Shown piece by piece: positions 11,737 through 27,600 of a stretch of DNA of 64,000 nucleotides. Source of the DNA: Pyricularia pennisetigena (taxonomy: Eukaryota > Ascomycota > Sordariomycetes > Magnaporthales > Pyriculariaceae); NCBI RefSeq assembly GCF_004337985.1, contig NC_043742.1:7006641-7070640 (forward strand). The letters run 5' to 3'. Each line of letters starts with the position of its first letter. Positions within the stretch are counted from its first letter, which is position 1. The notes under the pieces were generated by a model. The model searched no databases. It was not told where the DNA came from and was given only the letters and a program-made list of their open reading frames with translations. Both the position numbers and the translations under genes were made by a program.

Positions 11737-14700
11737 ATGGCTGGGCCATCGCCTATGTTAGGCACTTCTGCTTCTGCCACCCCCACCAATAACCCGAAAT
11801 CCTTCGTCTCTCAGGCTTCACAGGCAAACATCAACCCATCCCGGCCGAGTCTCGAGCGCGATGCCCTCCAACCGCCCCAAGCCGCCCCTAACGGCGGTGG
11901 CGCCAGCTACCGAAGCAACCTCGCTCCGTCAGCCCTTGGCAGCTTTGCCCCGCGCGGCTCCTCATTGAATCCTCCACAGGCCCCGGGAAGCTTCAGCTCG
12001 GAGCTGCGCAGTCAAGCTGGCATCTCGCGCATAGCCTCCAGAGTCGATGCATACGGCATCGCAGACTCCACCAGACTCGATAGGCTGGATGAAGATGGAG
12101 ACGCCTGGAACGAGAAGACCCTGGCGGCGCTGAAAGAGGCGCTGAAGAGGGAGGTCAAGATCAAGGAGGGCAGCGAGAACATGCTGGAGGCTCTGAACAG
12201 CAAGAAGGCAAAACAAGCACGAGACCAGCGCCTGAGGGTGGAGGCTGAGCTCAAGGCGTCCAACCAAAGAATTAGGGACCTTCACGAAAGGATTGCCGAG
12301 GCGGAGCAGATGCGTACTGGACCACTGACCCCCAGCAGACAACGGCCTGACGTCTTTTTCCAGAGCAGCTCCGGCATGCGCTCACCACGGAGCCCGTCGA
12401 GAAGCGGAGCTGGATCGGACTTTGACGAACCTACAGAGTCGCCCACATTTGTACTGGCCGAGATTCTACAGTCCCTCGAGGTCGACGGCATGAATCCAGC
12501 CTATTATGTAGCTCGCGCAAACAACCTCGTGGATCTCTTCAAGAGGCATCCTGCTCTCAAATATGATCTGGTGTGGTCGGTGTTTGGAGTCAGGATGCAG
12601 GCCATGCTTCTCAGCGACAGCAGGGAAGTAGTGGCCGCTGGCTATAGAATGATGAGATATGCGATATCGGATGTATCCTCACTCAAGAAGATACGCACAC
12701 TCAATACGGATTATATCGTTGTACAGTGAGTTGAACATTGCTGACTGTCAGATTTGGAACACGTTACTGACTTGGCTCGGTTTTGCTCTTGCTATTAGCT
12801 CCCTTGTCAAAGATCGCAAAGCAGACCTGGAGCGCGAACAGGCCCTCAAATTCGTCCGCGCATTCTTGGATGTTAAGAATGGTGTGTGCGAGATCTCGAG
12901 GGCCATTGTCCGGACAATTGTCTCGGTTGCAGATCAGCCCGAGGATAAGCTTCGTTCAATATGCATCGAAACCTTGGCAGAGATTCTAGTCAAGGACCCC
13001 CGGCTTCTGATCAGTTGTGGAGGCATATCATCTCTCTCCGAGGCCATGAGCGACGGTTCCTACAAGGCACCGGAAAGCTTGGCCAACGTGCTGCTCTACT
13101 TGCTAGATTCGCCACAGAAACGCAAATATCTAAGGCCGGGCTACTCTCTCGAGATTCTCTTCACCGTCTTTACCGACCAGTACGTGTCGAACGAGAAGAT
13201 CTTGAGACAGAACTCGAAAGCTATTGCTACTGCAATCAAGAGCTGGTCTGGGCTGCTGGCCCTGTCAATGTACGACTTTCGCGCCGTCAAGTCTTTGATC
13301 GGGAGCCTACTCTTGCCCTGTGAGCCAATACGCGAGTCGGTCGTCGAACTCCTCTACTCACTTCTGCGCATCAAGTCACCGGCGTGGGCAAGCTCCTTTC
13401 TGGCCGGTCGACGGCTGACTACTTATGGGAGAGTGGCCAACTTGAACTCGGCTCCTGCCAAGGGGACAGCTGCTGGTTATGTTGAAGATGATTCTGGCGA
13501 GCAGAACTTTGTTGAGCACTATACTGCATTGCTGCTAGCAGTATTTGTCAAAAACGGGCTCTTGACGGCATTGTTACGCCTCATCAAGGATGCTGAGAAT
13601 GCGACGCTCAAGCGGAAAGCCACACTACTGATAGGAGAAGTCCTGAGGTTGTCGAGCCGCCTGCTCCCACCTGAATGGAGCAGCGAGCTGCAATTGCTTC
13701 CAGAGCTTTTCGCAGCAGCGACGCGATTCGGGGAGGAAGACCGTTTTATCGCCACGGGAATCGTGTACCAGATCAGCAGCATAAGTAAAACACTCCATCG
13801 ATCATCTCCCACGACCTGGTCGTCCTCTGTGCCAACCAACATGGACATGGCTTTGGCTGCTGAGGAGCAGCCAAGAGGCGGTGCGGCCACCAATCTTGAT
13901 GACGCATCCTTTCGACAACTCCTGATTGAGTCGGCGGTACTCAGCCACAGCAACTACAACAAGTGGAGATGGGATATTGTTTTGAAGATCATAGAAGGTC
14001 CTCTGACAAGTGGAAAGCGGCTTGAAGAAGCCCTCAAAGCCTCCAAGTTCGTCAAGCGCGTGGTCAACTTTTACCGCCCGTTCAAGTACAAGTTCTCGGA
14101 CGTTCCTAATACAAGGAACACACAAAGATACATCAGGACCGGCTGCGCTTTGATGCACACACTCCTGCAAACTCCCGAGGGCGTCCGGTACCTGATGGAC
14201 AGTAAACTCCTGAGGCAAATCGCCGAGTGCTTGGCGCAATGCGACCCTGCCAGCGGCATATCTGCTCAGTTTATTGTCTTCTCCAAGGACAGCTTATCAA
14301 ATACCCTCCGTGGGGGGTACATCACGATGCTTGGTGTCCTGAGTGGCGATCCCAAGGGGCTTCAGATGTTAGATCGGTGGCGTATTTTTAACATGATGTA
14401 CCACATCATTTCTCTGAACCAAAGGCCAGACCTCATCAAGCTACTCTTGTCAAATCTAGACTACAGTCTTCAGGGACATCCGCGAGTGATGCTTTCCAAG
14501 GCGTTGACTGCCGGAAGCAAGGACACGAGGATCCACGCCACAAATATTCTCAGGCAGTACACGGCGCCACCCAAGTCCTCGGCAATCTACTCACAGCAGC
14601 TCTCGCAGCCCATGCAGGATTCCAAGTGGGCCATCCAACTGTTGGTAACGCAGCTGTACGACCCCGACGTCGAAGTATGCTCGACCGCTGTAAAGATCTT

Positions 14701-15994
14701 GGAGAAGGCATGTAACACAAAGGAACACCTGGAGTACCTGGTTGAGTGTCGGCCGGCACTTGACCATCTCGGAGAAATCGGAGCCCCCCTGTTGCTACGC
14801 TTTTTGTCGAGCTCTATTGGCTATCACTATCTCGACGGCCTCGACTACATCAGCAATGAGATGGACGACTGGTTCCTCGGCCGCAACGACTCATACGTAG
14901 CTCTCATCGAGGCGAGTCTCGGCCGTGCCTTTCTGGAGAACGCAGACGACCAGACAGGGCGGATGAGTGTTCTGGGCGAGCCTGATGCCTACTCGGACGC
15001 TCACATTCCACCGCACTTTTATCGCGAACTGACCCGAACTCGAGAAGGGTGCAAGCTTCTGGCGGACAAGGGTCACTTCAACGAGTTCGTCTCAACGATC
15101 CACGACTACGGGATGCTGTCGGACGATGCGGAGCTCATGGTCAAGGTTAAGGGCTGTTTGTGGGCCGTCGGCAATGTCGGCTCTATGGAGTTGGGTGCTC
15201 CTTTCCTCGAAAGCTGCGATGTTGTCCAAGACATAGTGAGAATTGCCCAAGAGCACGAGGTCATGAGCCTGAGGGGAACAGCATTTTTTGTCCTGGGGCT
15301 AATCTCGAGGTCGATTCACGGTCTTGAGATACTTTCGGAGCAGGGCTGGGTGTCCAACACAAACGCGATGGGTGCATCATTGGGATTCTGCCTCCCGAGG
15401 GACCTGACCAAGTTCTTCTCCGTAAAGCCATGGCAGCACGAGAAACCTACTTCAATCGTACTCCTCAGCACCCAAAAGACTTTGGTAGCAGAACCCCCAG
15501 TGATTGCAACGCGGCCTCGCTCCGAGTCGTTGATGAGCGTGATCGGTAGTGAGGCGGAGCAGGAAGCCAGAGTGGAACTTGACCCAGACCCGACGAACCA
15601 ACGCATTCTGGAGTTGGTCATGGAGCTCGGTAACGTGGTTCTCTGGAAAAAGTCGATGCAATCTCTGCACCAGCTCAGGTACCAGAAGAAAGCACCGGGT
15701 TTCCGACAACCGCGGCTGTTTCTCAAGGTCATGTCGTTGCTTGAAAACCATCACTACAAACTGCAGGCCCGCGCCGTGGTTGACCTGTTCGACAAGGACG
15801 TTCTGAGGAAAGTCGTGTTTGAGGAGGACGATGCAGATGAGGACAAGGGCGGTGATGATACGATCGAGGATGACGAAGATGAAGAAGAGGACGACGAGGA
15901 CGATGACGATAGTGTCGAGGAAAGCTCGGGCGATGAACAAAGAACAGAGAGACAAAGGAGCGTTAGTGACCCTTCTGTACCGGCCGGGCAGTGA
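11737..15994 (+). CDS. AVO3: TORC2 subunit, Rictor/Avo3/Ste16-type
   Basis: This is the scaffold subunit of TOR complex 2, which controls AGC kinases, actin and sphingolipid homeostasis at the plasma membrane. Exon 1 is 11737-12725 and exon 2 is 12799-15994, giving 1394 residues. The open frame extends upstream only through a TTG; 11737 is the first ATG. Residues about 1-125 are Ser/Pro/Ala-rich. A coiled coil at about 128-191 (EALKREVKIKEGSENML) resembles an HR1 repeat. The Rictor helical-repeat region follows, with the join DYIVVHSLVKDRKADLERE at the intron and then QALKFVRAFLDVKNGVCEIS. The body is almost entirely helical repeats, including ECLAQCDPASG and VKGCLWAVGNVGS (a conserved Rictor segment). 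The C-terminus is a strongly acidic Asp/Glu tail of about 40 residues. Intron 1 is 73 nt with GTGAGT...TTAG ends. Confidence 0.9.
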
Positions 15995-16453
15995 AGGGCT
16001 GTGGTTGACGCTGTCTGATTATTATCATTATTATTATTATTATTATTACTATCTCATTATCTCGGGACTCCTTTTACTTTCGTTGTTTGCTGGTCGCTAC
16101 CTATATATCGGAAGGGTTGGTTTATGCTCTACTCTTGGAAACTTGGAAAACTATTGGCATTTACAGGCATTAGGACCCGGGTGTTACCGGTGGCAGACTA
16201 TTTGATTGTGTTTTATATTTGATATTTGGGTGCTTTTTTCTCTAATGTTATCTTCTCTGGGAAGAGGATGATTGCTGTTATTTTGCTACTTGTTTCCTAC
16301 CATACATATACCTCCTATGGGGGGTTTTTTTTTTCTATTTTTTTTTCTTTTTTTTTTTTTCTTCTTATTTCTATCTTTTGGGTCTTGGGTCGATGGTAGT
16401 TGGATGGGATACGTAAAAAAGAGGTGATTATGGGGGGCTGATGTGGTCCTGCA

Positions 16454-16499
<46 letters not shown>

Positions 16500-16859
16500 C
16501 CTCGTCATTACAAGCGGGCGTGTTGATAGGGGACAGGCGCAATACGAATGTGTCTTGAGTGGCTGCTACAATGTACGATTTGATAAGAAGCTATCTTTGA
16601 TTCTACAGCGAAATTGCCATAACACCTTCTGGTAAATAGCCTAGAGGATTTGGGTGGTGTTTCGTCACACAGGAACTTGCCCAGAGTCAAATACCCAGAG
16701 TGCTGGGCTCAACCCCACCGAGAAAAATATCCCGATTTAACCCGCTCCTATGACGGCTTGATAACTCTATATGCGATGTGGTTAAATTCCCTCAGTCACA
16801 GTAATAACAACAACAACAAACAACCGCAGCACCACTTATTATTCTCTTAGGGGTTGAAG
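15995..16859. other. intergenic region TORC2 subunit / THI20
   Basis: The region is pyrimidine-rich. It has a (TTA)n-like stretch near 16021-16046, an interrupted T tract at 16323-16360 and an uninterrupted T39 at 16458-16496. No gene or thiamine riboswitch core is visible. Confidence 0.5.
16458..16496. repeat. T39 homopolymer
   Basis: Thirty-nine uninterrupted T between the TORC2 subunit gene and THI20, about 360 bases before the THI20 ATG. Confidence 0.9.
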
Positions 16860-19402
16860 ATGGCGCAAAAAAGAGTATTGGTCGTTGCAGGATCGGATAG
16901 TTCTGGTGGAGCGTTCGTGATTCCCAGTCTTGTTATATTATTCCCCTCTCTTCCCCACGGCATAGTGTTATGTCCCGGTTCAGCCACAGGGGGAAGGAGA
17001 TAGCGCATCGATCAACAAACTAACAACTTTACCTCGTCTCGGTAGGGGCCTCGAGGCGGACCAGAAGACATTGGCTGCACATGGATGTTATGCAATGACA
17101 GCGACGTGGGTTGATCTTCTTATACTTGTCTTGGGCCCCATTTTCATGATGGGACAAACGTAGCGGCTGAGCTTCAATGACTAAACTCTCACTTGCTGGT
17201 GCTTGCAGGGCTGCACTTACAGCGCAGAACACCCAGGGTGTATTTGACGTCCATCATGTGCCGTCCAAGTTTGTGCGCAAGCAGATAGACCTTTGCTTCG
17301 ACGATGTTGGTGTCGATGTGGTCAAGACGGGTAAGTTTTTCTTTCTTTTTTTTTTTTTTTTTTTTTTCCCCTCTGCAGGATCATCTGGGCAATAGTCGAT
17401 ACCAGATCCAGAAAGGATCTGGTCGTAATTACTCATTTGTTACCACTATACAGGAATGCTCGCCGTTGCGGAGACGATAAAAGAGCTCGCTGAGGCGCTG
17501 ACAAGCCGAAACTTTGACGGGAAGCTCGTCGTTGATCCCGTGGGTATCCTATTCCCTTTCACATTGTTTTCGACATAACATGCAAAACCCAAGTTAGTCA
17601 GTCTGCTGATGAACATACAAAACAGGTCATGGTTGCAACAACAGGCGCGAAGCTGCTCCCCGTGGAGGCCGTTACCGAGCTTGTAAAACACCTGATACCG
17701 CTGACCACCGTGCTCACCCCGAACATCCCAGAGGCACGCCTGCTTTTGACCACGGCAGGGTTCGACCAGCCGGTCATCAAGAGCGTGACGGACCTTGAAA
17801 CCATTGGCCGCAAACTACTCACCCTGGGACCCCAGTGGATCTTGGTCAAGGGAGGCCACTCGCCCCTGCGCCAGGACTACAGTGTCGCCGAGAAGCCCGA
17901 AGAGCGCCAGGTCATGGTGGACGTGCTCATGGGTCCCGATAGCCAGGTCTTCAGGATCGAGTCTGGATTCCAGGATTCCAAGAACACGCATGGAACCGGG
18001 TGCACACTGGCGTGTAAGTCTCCTGCTATTCAGTAAGGCCTGAGGGGGGTTGTATGGGATTCAGCTAATGCGACTGATATGTAAGCTGCCATTGCGGCAA
18101 ACCTATCCACCGGCATGGATGTACCCGGGGCAGTCAAAGCGGCTTGCAGATATGTCCAAGCTGCTCTCAAGGCAGCTCCTGGGTTGGGACAGGGTAACGG
18201 ACCGCTGGGGCACTTTCATTCACTGTCTATACGTCCGTTTGCGCCGTGAGTTTTTTTTTCTTTTTTTTTTTTTTCTCACCCTGCTTGTCATTGAGACTTT
18301 TGGGTACCATTGAGCTAATGCTGTTTCGTAATGCGAAACAAATAGGGGCAACTTTATCGAATACGTCTTGGACCGACCTGATGTTGCGCCAATTTGGGAG
18401 CGGTACACCAAGCATCCGTTCGTTATGGGCCTTGGTGATGGGACCTTGCCGCTGTCCTCCTTCAAGTCCTATCTCGTTCAGGACTATCTCTACTTGATAC
18501 AGTTTGCAAGGGCAAACGCTCTTGCCTCGTACAAGTCCAAGAACCTGGCAGACATATCTGCTGTAAGTGCTTTTTTTTGTTTCTCTCTTGTAAAGAGAGA
18601 ACTCCTTTACAAAATGATGGCCCTGACTCTGACAATCGTCACCGCTGGCAGGCTGCAGCCATAGTGTTGCACATCGATAGAGAGACACAGCTGCATTTGG
18701 ATTACTGCAAGGGGTTCGGGCTCACAAAGGAGGAGATGGAACAAACCGAAGAGCATGTTGGTGAGTGAAGCCTGTGCTGATCAACCGAGAAACAGATGGG
18801 GCTTTAGACTGACCTGCTTCATCCATTAGCTTGCACGGCGTATAGCAGGTAAGTTGCCTCATAATGCAAAAGTCGATGCTCTGGGTCGTTGAACTAACGA
18901 TGAGTTACTAGATATGTTTTGGATGTCGGACAGTCATCAGACTATGTGGCACTGCAAATGGCTCTTGCGCCTTGCCTATTGGGATATGGTGTCATCGCAA
19001 AACATCTCCATGCCGACCCGAAATCCAAGAAGGATGGAAGCCCGTACTGGACCTGGATCCAGAACTATGTGGCCGACGACTATGTGCAGGCCGTCAAGAC
19101 AGGCTCCGGTAAGTTGCAGATGTCAGGTTTTTTTTTTTTTTTTGCGGTATTAATGGTAGGCCAAATATAAAGTGATAATGACACAATGGCTTGTGCGAGT
19201 CTACAAGAATTGTTGGAACGCCATGCGATGCTCCAGTCGCCGTCCAGAATCAATGAGCTTGTGGAAGTGTTTAAGCATGCCACCAAGGTTAGTGATCGCT
19301 ATTTCTCCGAACTCTAAATTCTTATTGCATAATCCTCGCGGCGCTGGCTGACTTGGTGCACAGATGGAGATTGCATTCTGGGAGATGTTTCCCGTCGCTT
19401 AA
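16860..19402 (+). CDS. THI20: bifunctional HMP/HMP-P kinase with C-terminal TenA/thiaminase II domain
   Basis: The protein phosphorylates hydroxymethylpyrimidine and its phosphate for thiamine synthesis and salvage; the TenA part hydrolyses aminopyrimidine degradation products. Twelve exons join in frame: 16860-16912, 17046-17105, 17209-17330, 17454-17539, 17626-18013, 18086-18245, 18346-18562, 18652-18760, 18830-18848, 18912-19108, 19208-19287 and 19364-19402, for 509 residues (yeast Thi20 has 551). The kinase begins [20 protein letters not shown]. It has the ribokinase-like LTPNIPEA and [16 protein letters not shown], with GTGC at residues 230-233. The TenA domain runs from about residue 293 ([18 protein letters not shown]) to the end and includes ACTAYSRYVLD, where the active-site Cys lies. 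Exon 9 is only 19 nt. Several introns carry long U tracts just after the 5' splice site. The intron 1 donor GTTCGT is atypical. Confidence 0.94.
17401..17423 (+). other. perfect hairpin inside THI20 intron 3
   Basis: CCAGATCC at 17402-17409 pairs with GGATCTGG at 17415-17422 around an AGAAA loop, and the flanking A and T add a ninth pair. It sits about 30 nt before the acceptor, downstream of a T24 tract. The 3' arm resembles the GATCTGG segment of TPP riboswitches, but the other conserved parts are absent. A role is inference. Confidence 0.5.
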
Positions 19403-20018
19403 ACACGAATCTTAGCTGGTTGCGAAAGCATGTTTTCTTTGGAATATAGAACCAATTTGTCATTAAATGCCAAGAAAGCTACGGGCAGGGTACCACCTCT
19501 GAGCCTCTCAAAGGGTTCAACGTTCAATCCCCCCCACAAAATCACGCCTTTGAACGCGTTTTGCGCTGAGGCGACAAAGGCAGGAGAACCCCACAGAAGT
19601 GGGCGACCGTGACTGGCCAGTTCGAGTGGATTGTGGACCTGATAGCGATAGGAACCCGACAATCGCCTTCCCAAACGAAAAAAAAAAAGTTTTCCTGACG
19701 TTTGCCTACCTCTTGTTCCTCCCCTCCATCACACTCTTGTCAATTTCTTTCCCTCAACCGATACCATCATAGACGCATCCTGCCTAAAACGCCTGGTAAT
19801 TGGGAATTGACGACGCTTTTTGCAAATTTCAGTTATTCGTCTCGAACTATCAGTCGGACGAGCCTAATACACTCCTTTTAATTTTTTTTTTCCTTCTCAT
19901 TTCGCTTAGCACTTTTTGTCCCGATCACAACAAACAACTATCGACCGACGCGTTTCCGCTTGACTTGTCTGTTAAGCGCCATCAATATCCAGTCCGTGTC
20001 ATCACAGTTCTAGTCGAG
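19403..20018. other. intergenic region THI20 / DBP2, with the DBP2 promoter and leader
   Basis: Tandem genes are separated by 616 bases. The last 250 bases are pyrimidine-rich, as expected for a fungal 5' leader. No gene is visible. Confidence 0.5.
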
Positions 20019-22712
<2,694 letters not shown>

Positions 22713-23835
22713 GGACAGTTTGATTCTTGATACCCGAGCGGAGATCCTTGGATCCGTCTCACGGTGACTTACCTTTATCGCAAATACCTGCATGAATGTT
22801 TCCTATTTTTTTTCTTCTTTTTTTTCGCGGCGTTGTTGTAGAAAAGGGTTATGGGCTGTTTTAGACGTTTTCCCCATCATTGCACGCACGGCACAAAAAT
22901 TTTCCTTGGGACTCATACATGTAGTTCACTTGGAGACGGTCTTCCTTATGTTTTTATTCTTCTTTTTTCTTTTTTGACCCTCCGCGCGACGGCTCCTCAG
23001 ATCAACCGGCCGTTGAATGGCTATGGTGCGGGGGAAGATGGCAAGTTTGCACCAAGGCCTTGCGAGGCCATGGTTTGCTGGTATTGGGATGATTAATTTA
23101 GAGTGACAGGTACTGGCATGGACTAAACAAGCCTCATACAATGCAAACAAAAGATAGTTCTTTAGTCGGCGTGAAAGTCGGTGTGGTTGTAGCTTGCTGC
23201 CATCAGGAATACGTACGATTGTTAGTGACGCAAAAGCAGCAGCTCCTCAGGGACCAGTCTGAGCTGGCGGTCATCTATCTACCCGAGATTCTCCAGGACT
23301 CGATTTTTCGACAGCGGACCGTCGATGGTTCGCTCGCGCTGGTCGGGTTGTTAGCGCGTCGACGACGAATAAGGGGACGTCAATAGTTCGAGCAGGTGAT
23401 GTCCTAGGTCGAGGCGAGCCAAGATGGTATTCCCACAACCCGAAGGAGTGCAGACAGACAGCCAGACAGGACCAAGGACAAGCAGACAGACAGACAGAAA
23501 GACAGCAAGCTATGATGAAAGGCACTAGGGGATCTCATCCTAGTCTCGCAACTCGGTGAGAGAAGGAGGTGACGGATCCTGCATTCCAAAACCCTGAGCG
23601 CAGCGCGCGTCGCGCACAGATGATGTGTGCAATCACAATGGCGGTGGGAGGGCCGAGGAGAACGTGTCATATTTCGCCGCCACCCACCCTCTCTTTTTGA
23701 TAGGGGAGCACGCACCCCCCATTTGCGCCACCTTCAGCCTTTGAGCAATGATTCGGGCGAGCCTTCCGGCTTGTAGGGGCTATTTTTTTTTTCTTTTTCT
23801 TTTTTTTTTTTTTTCTCTGTGTTCTTTCATTTTTT
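22713..23835. other. intergenic region downstream of DBP2
   Basis: No supported gene. A degenerate CAGA microsatellite lies at 23451-23505 and a T-rich tract at 23782-23835 runs into the assembly gap. Confidence 0.5.
23451..23505. repeat. CAGA/GACA microsatellite
   Basis: Interrupted tandem CAGA units are seen directly in the sequence. On the minus strand they read as CTGT/TGTC repeats. Confidence 0.8.
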
Positions 23836-24621
23836 NNNNNNNNNNNNNNNNNNNNNNNNNNNNNNNNNNNNNNNNNNNNNNNNNNNNNNNNNNNNNNNNN
23901 NNNNNNNNNNNNNNNNNNNNNNNNNNNNNNNNNNNNNNNNNNNNNNNNNNNNNNNNNNNNNNNNNNNNNNNNNNNNNNNNNNNNNNNNNNNNNNNNNNNN
24001 NNNNNNNNNNNNNNNNNNNNNNNNNNNNNNNNNNNNNNNNNNNNNNNNNNNNNNNNNNNNNNNNNNNNNNNNNNNNNNNNNNNNNNNNNNNNNNNNNNNN
24101 NNNNNNNNNNNNNNNNNNNNNNNNNNNNNNNNNNNNNNNNNNNNNNNNNNNNNNNNNNNNNNNNNNNNNNNNNNNNNNNNNNNNNNNNNNNNNNNNNNNN
24201 NNNNNNNNNNNNNNNNNNNNNNNNNNNNNNNNNNNNNNNNNNNNNNNNNNNNNNNNNNNNNNNNNNNNNNNNNNNNNNNNNNNNNNNNNNNNNNNNNNNN
24301 NNNNNNNNNNNNNNNNNNNNNNNNNNNNNNNNNNNNNNNNNNNNNNNNNNNNNNNNNNNNNNNNNNNNNNNNNNNNNNNNNNNNNNNNNNNNNNNNNNNN
24401 NNNNNNNNNNNNNNNNNNNNNNNNNNNNNNNNNNNNNNNNNNNNNNNNNNNNNNNNNNNNNNNNNNNNNNNNNNNNNNNNNNNNNNNNNNNNNNNNNNNN
24501 NNNNNNNNNNNNNNNNNNNNNNNNNNNNNNNNNNNNNNNNNNNNNNNNNNNNNNNNNNNNNNNNNNNNNNNNNNNNNNNNNNNNNNNNNNNNNNNNNNNN
24601 NNNNNNNNNNNNNNNNNNNNN
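23836..24621. other. assembly gap (786 N)
   Basis: The bases are unknown. The left flank ends in an interrupted T tract and the right flank starts with T22 at 24622-24643, so assembly probably broke in a homopolymer or simple repeat (inference). Open frames through the gap are artefacts. Confidence 0.99.
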
Positions 24622-27600
24622 TTTTTTTTTTTTTTTTTTTTTTCACTTCCTTTGTGACGACAATGGCTGATCCCCAGGCCCATATGTATGACAACTGCTT
24701 GTATATGGTTTTCGCGGGCTTTCGTCACTCTCCCCCGCTCCGCCTCTGTCTCAGACGAGGCAAAAAAGGATTAGAGTTCATGTGTCTTCAATATTCGAGA
24801 ACAAGACTCATGACTTTTTGGCTGCGCATGGGATGAGACGACGGAAACTCTCATGGTTTATCGTTGATTGCTCAAAGTCATTTTGTTTTCTTGTCCCTGG
24901 CTGACATATACGCGCAAAACTCTCCTTTGCAAGCCCGATGACCCTCCCCCAGCCGAGACAAGACACAACTCACGACATACCCCATTCAAGTTTGTGGCAG
25001 TGTAAGCAGTATCCACAGGGGCGTGTCGTTGGGGGCGTAAGGTCAAAGAAAAAAAGGCAAGACAAAACATAAAAGCACAAAAAGGATGGGGAGAAGGAGG
25101 ATAAGGAAGGATGAGTAGTAGGAGGGGGGCCAAGGGGGATGAAGGTTCAACGCTAGCTAAACTGATCGACAGTGCCTTGCCGGCACTATGTTAGGAGAGC
25201 ATCCGTAGGTAGATCATCCTCTCTTTTGTTGAACCCTTTTTTTTTTTTTTTTTTGTTAATATGTGTTCTAATCTACAGCAGGACTTGGAGTACTTTGGCT
25301 TGGCAATGCATTACCGGCCGGGAAGTTTTTGGCCATGAAGCTAAGCGGGCCAAGAGTAAAAATACGAAGTACGAGTGCTCCAAATAGATAGGCTTCCCTG
25401 GATGTTCTGTTTCCACTAAGCGAAGAGGCAGGGTACCAGTGTCTACTTCGTGGAGAGAGACAAGTGGACGAAGACGATGGTACACGTCAACGATGATATG
25501 GTCACGTGGAGAAGGGCAACTGCAGGTCAGATCTTTGGGTCTCAGTCAATTCAGTTGATGATTCAATCATAATCCAAAGGGTACGTTACCTCCCTACCCA
25601 CTTCACCCACCTTACCTAGCCTCGAGCGGAGGTTCATCTGTAGAAAAGGGCTTCGGGATGTCAGCCGCCGGAGTAGTTTGCCGGGGAATTAGTTACCATA
25701 CATTTCGTTTCAATTTTCTTTTATCGCGATCAAACAACGGCTGGGGCTGACAATGATGTGATTTTTTCCACCTAGACACTCGACCCGGCCGCTAGTCCGG
25801 GCCCAGAAAAGTGCTAGCTACAAACCCGGGGAAACAGGCTTCATGACTGGGTCGCCATGAACCAAAGGGAAACAAAAACCCGTGATCTTCCCGTCTTTGG
25901 ACTAAAACGTCTTTTTTTTTTTTTTTAGGGGGGACATCCAACCTTAAAGCAAAGGACCTTAACAGCAGTAAGATAGTCAAGGCAGGGAAGTGATGAGAAA
26001 AAAGAAAGATGAAGAAGAAAGAATACCATGGGCCAAGGACGGAAACGGCAACAATTGTCGCACCACATGGTGCGCACTCCATTCCATAATCAATCAGGTT
26101 GCCTCCTAATCAGCCGAAAGCTTACTGTAATTTCATAAACAGCTGTTATTACAGTTCAGCATACCCCTACAGCTTTTGAAGCTTCGAAAATCATGATTTA
26201 TGTTAGTGCCCGCGTAGCCTAATCCGGGTTTCGAAAACTATACCCCTTACCTTGTTTGTCTACAGTACGTGATAGGTTATAGGCCAAAAAAAAAAAGACC
26301 AGGGGCCCGGTGCCGAACATTCCATCAGCTCTTCGACGTCTAAAATTACACCGGGTCGCATCCCCTTCCCCCCTCGTCGCCCAAAGGGAAATTTGGGGGC
26401 CGTGAGACACGCGATTGTGGTTCCTAGCAAACTGGGGTTGGCTTGACTTTGGGGATCTTGATTTACCTGTAAATTAGCGTCTTGGAGGGTTGCTAATTGA
26501 AGGGGACAGGACCCATTTCCCACGTTTTGGTCGAATGTCGCAATCAAAATCACATTTGATGGAGGCTTGCTGATTCTGTCCCCGGCGGCGTCGGCTCGCG
26601 CTCGCGCTCGGAATAGCGAGGACCCATGAGTCTCTCTGTCTCTCTCTTCTTTTTATTTTTATTTATATTTTTATATTTTTTTAACAACAAGGGGGGGCTG
26701 GAATTTGGGGCTGGCTGGGCAGGTTGGTAGGGGTTTCGGTGGGCTGATTGGCAGCTCTGCAATCTGCACTGAATTGCGCTTTGATAACCCTTTCTTGCCT
26801 TCCATGCCCGGCCTACTGCCGTGTTACAAGTTTCCCCGTGGCAGAAAATAGCTGAGGTCGATTTGCCCCCATCGTGGCAACGGATGCTTTCCATGGAAAT
26901 GTGAAAAAAAAAAAAAAAAAAAAAAAAGACGTCAGCGGGGAATGCCAACTTCCGATGACCGATGGCGTCCCCGTCCCCGTTTGTGCTATGTCAGGTCATG
27001 TCATCGCCACCACCAGACAAAAAAAAAAAAGCGAGAGATTTGGTCCTGCAGGAGCAGCTGCAAAAGTCATCGGAGTGATATCCGCGTATCTAGAGTTACC
27101 TAGGGCCCTCCTCCTTCCCCCTCCCCCCTCCCCCCTTTCCTCCCATGCCGAGGACAAGGTTAGAGGGTTGATTTTCTCCAGAAACAAGAAACGAAAAAAA
27201 AAAAGGAAAGAAAGAAAGTGGAAGAGAAGAAGGAAAATACTCCGAGTCGCACGTAAATTACTTGGCGAATCTTTTCCCACTCGGCCCGACAGCAGCAAGG
27301 GCGGCCGGCCAAAAATCGCAACATGGCCGGGAGGGAAAAGCGTCTAGACTCATCTTTTTGCAAGCCCACCCAGCGGATCAATGGAATGGAACCGGCGGAC
27401 AAAGCGGGCAAAGCAAAGCGGGCACCCAGCCTGCTGTGCCCTGCTCTGTGTTGATCTGGCGTTCTTGGTCGTGTATGCAGCAAGAAGAACAGACGAAAAA
27501 AATTCAGAATAAAAAGATAAAAAAAAAAAAACCCCCCATTACCGGGAGCTACCCTGGTTCTTGCTTTTGCCATTCACCCAGTTCTTGGCATGGAGTTGTA

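Noticed and set aside
17331..17453. TPP riboswitch in THI20 intron 3
   Set aside because: Only a short GATCTGG-like resemblance; the CTGAGA core and paired elements of the riboswitch are absent.
23667..24836. Long open frames across the N gap
   Set aside because: They exist only because N is translated as an open codon.
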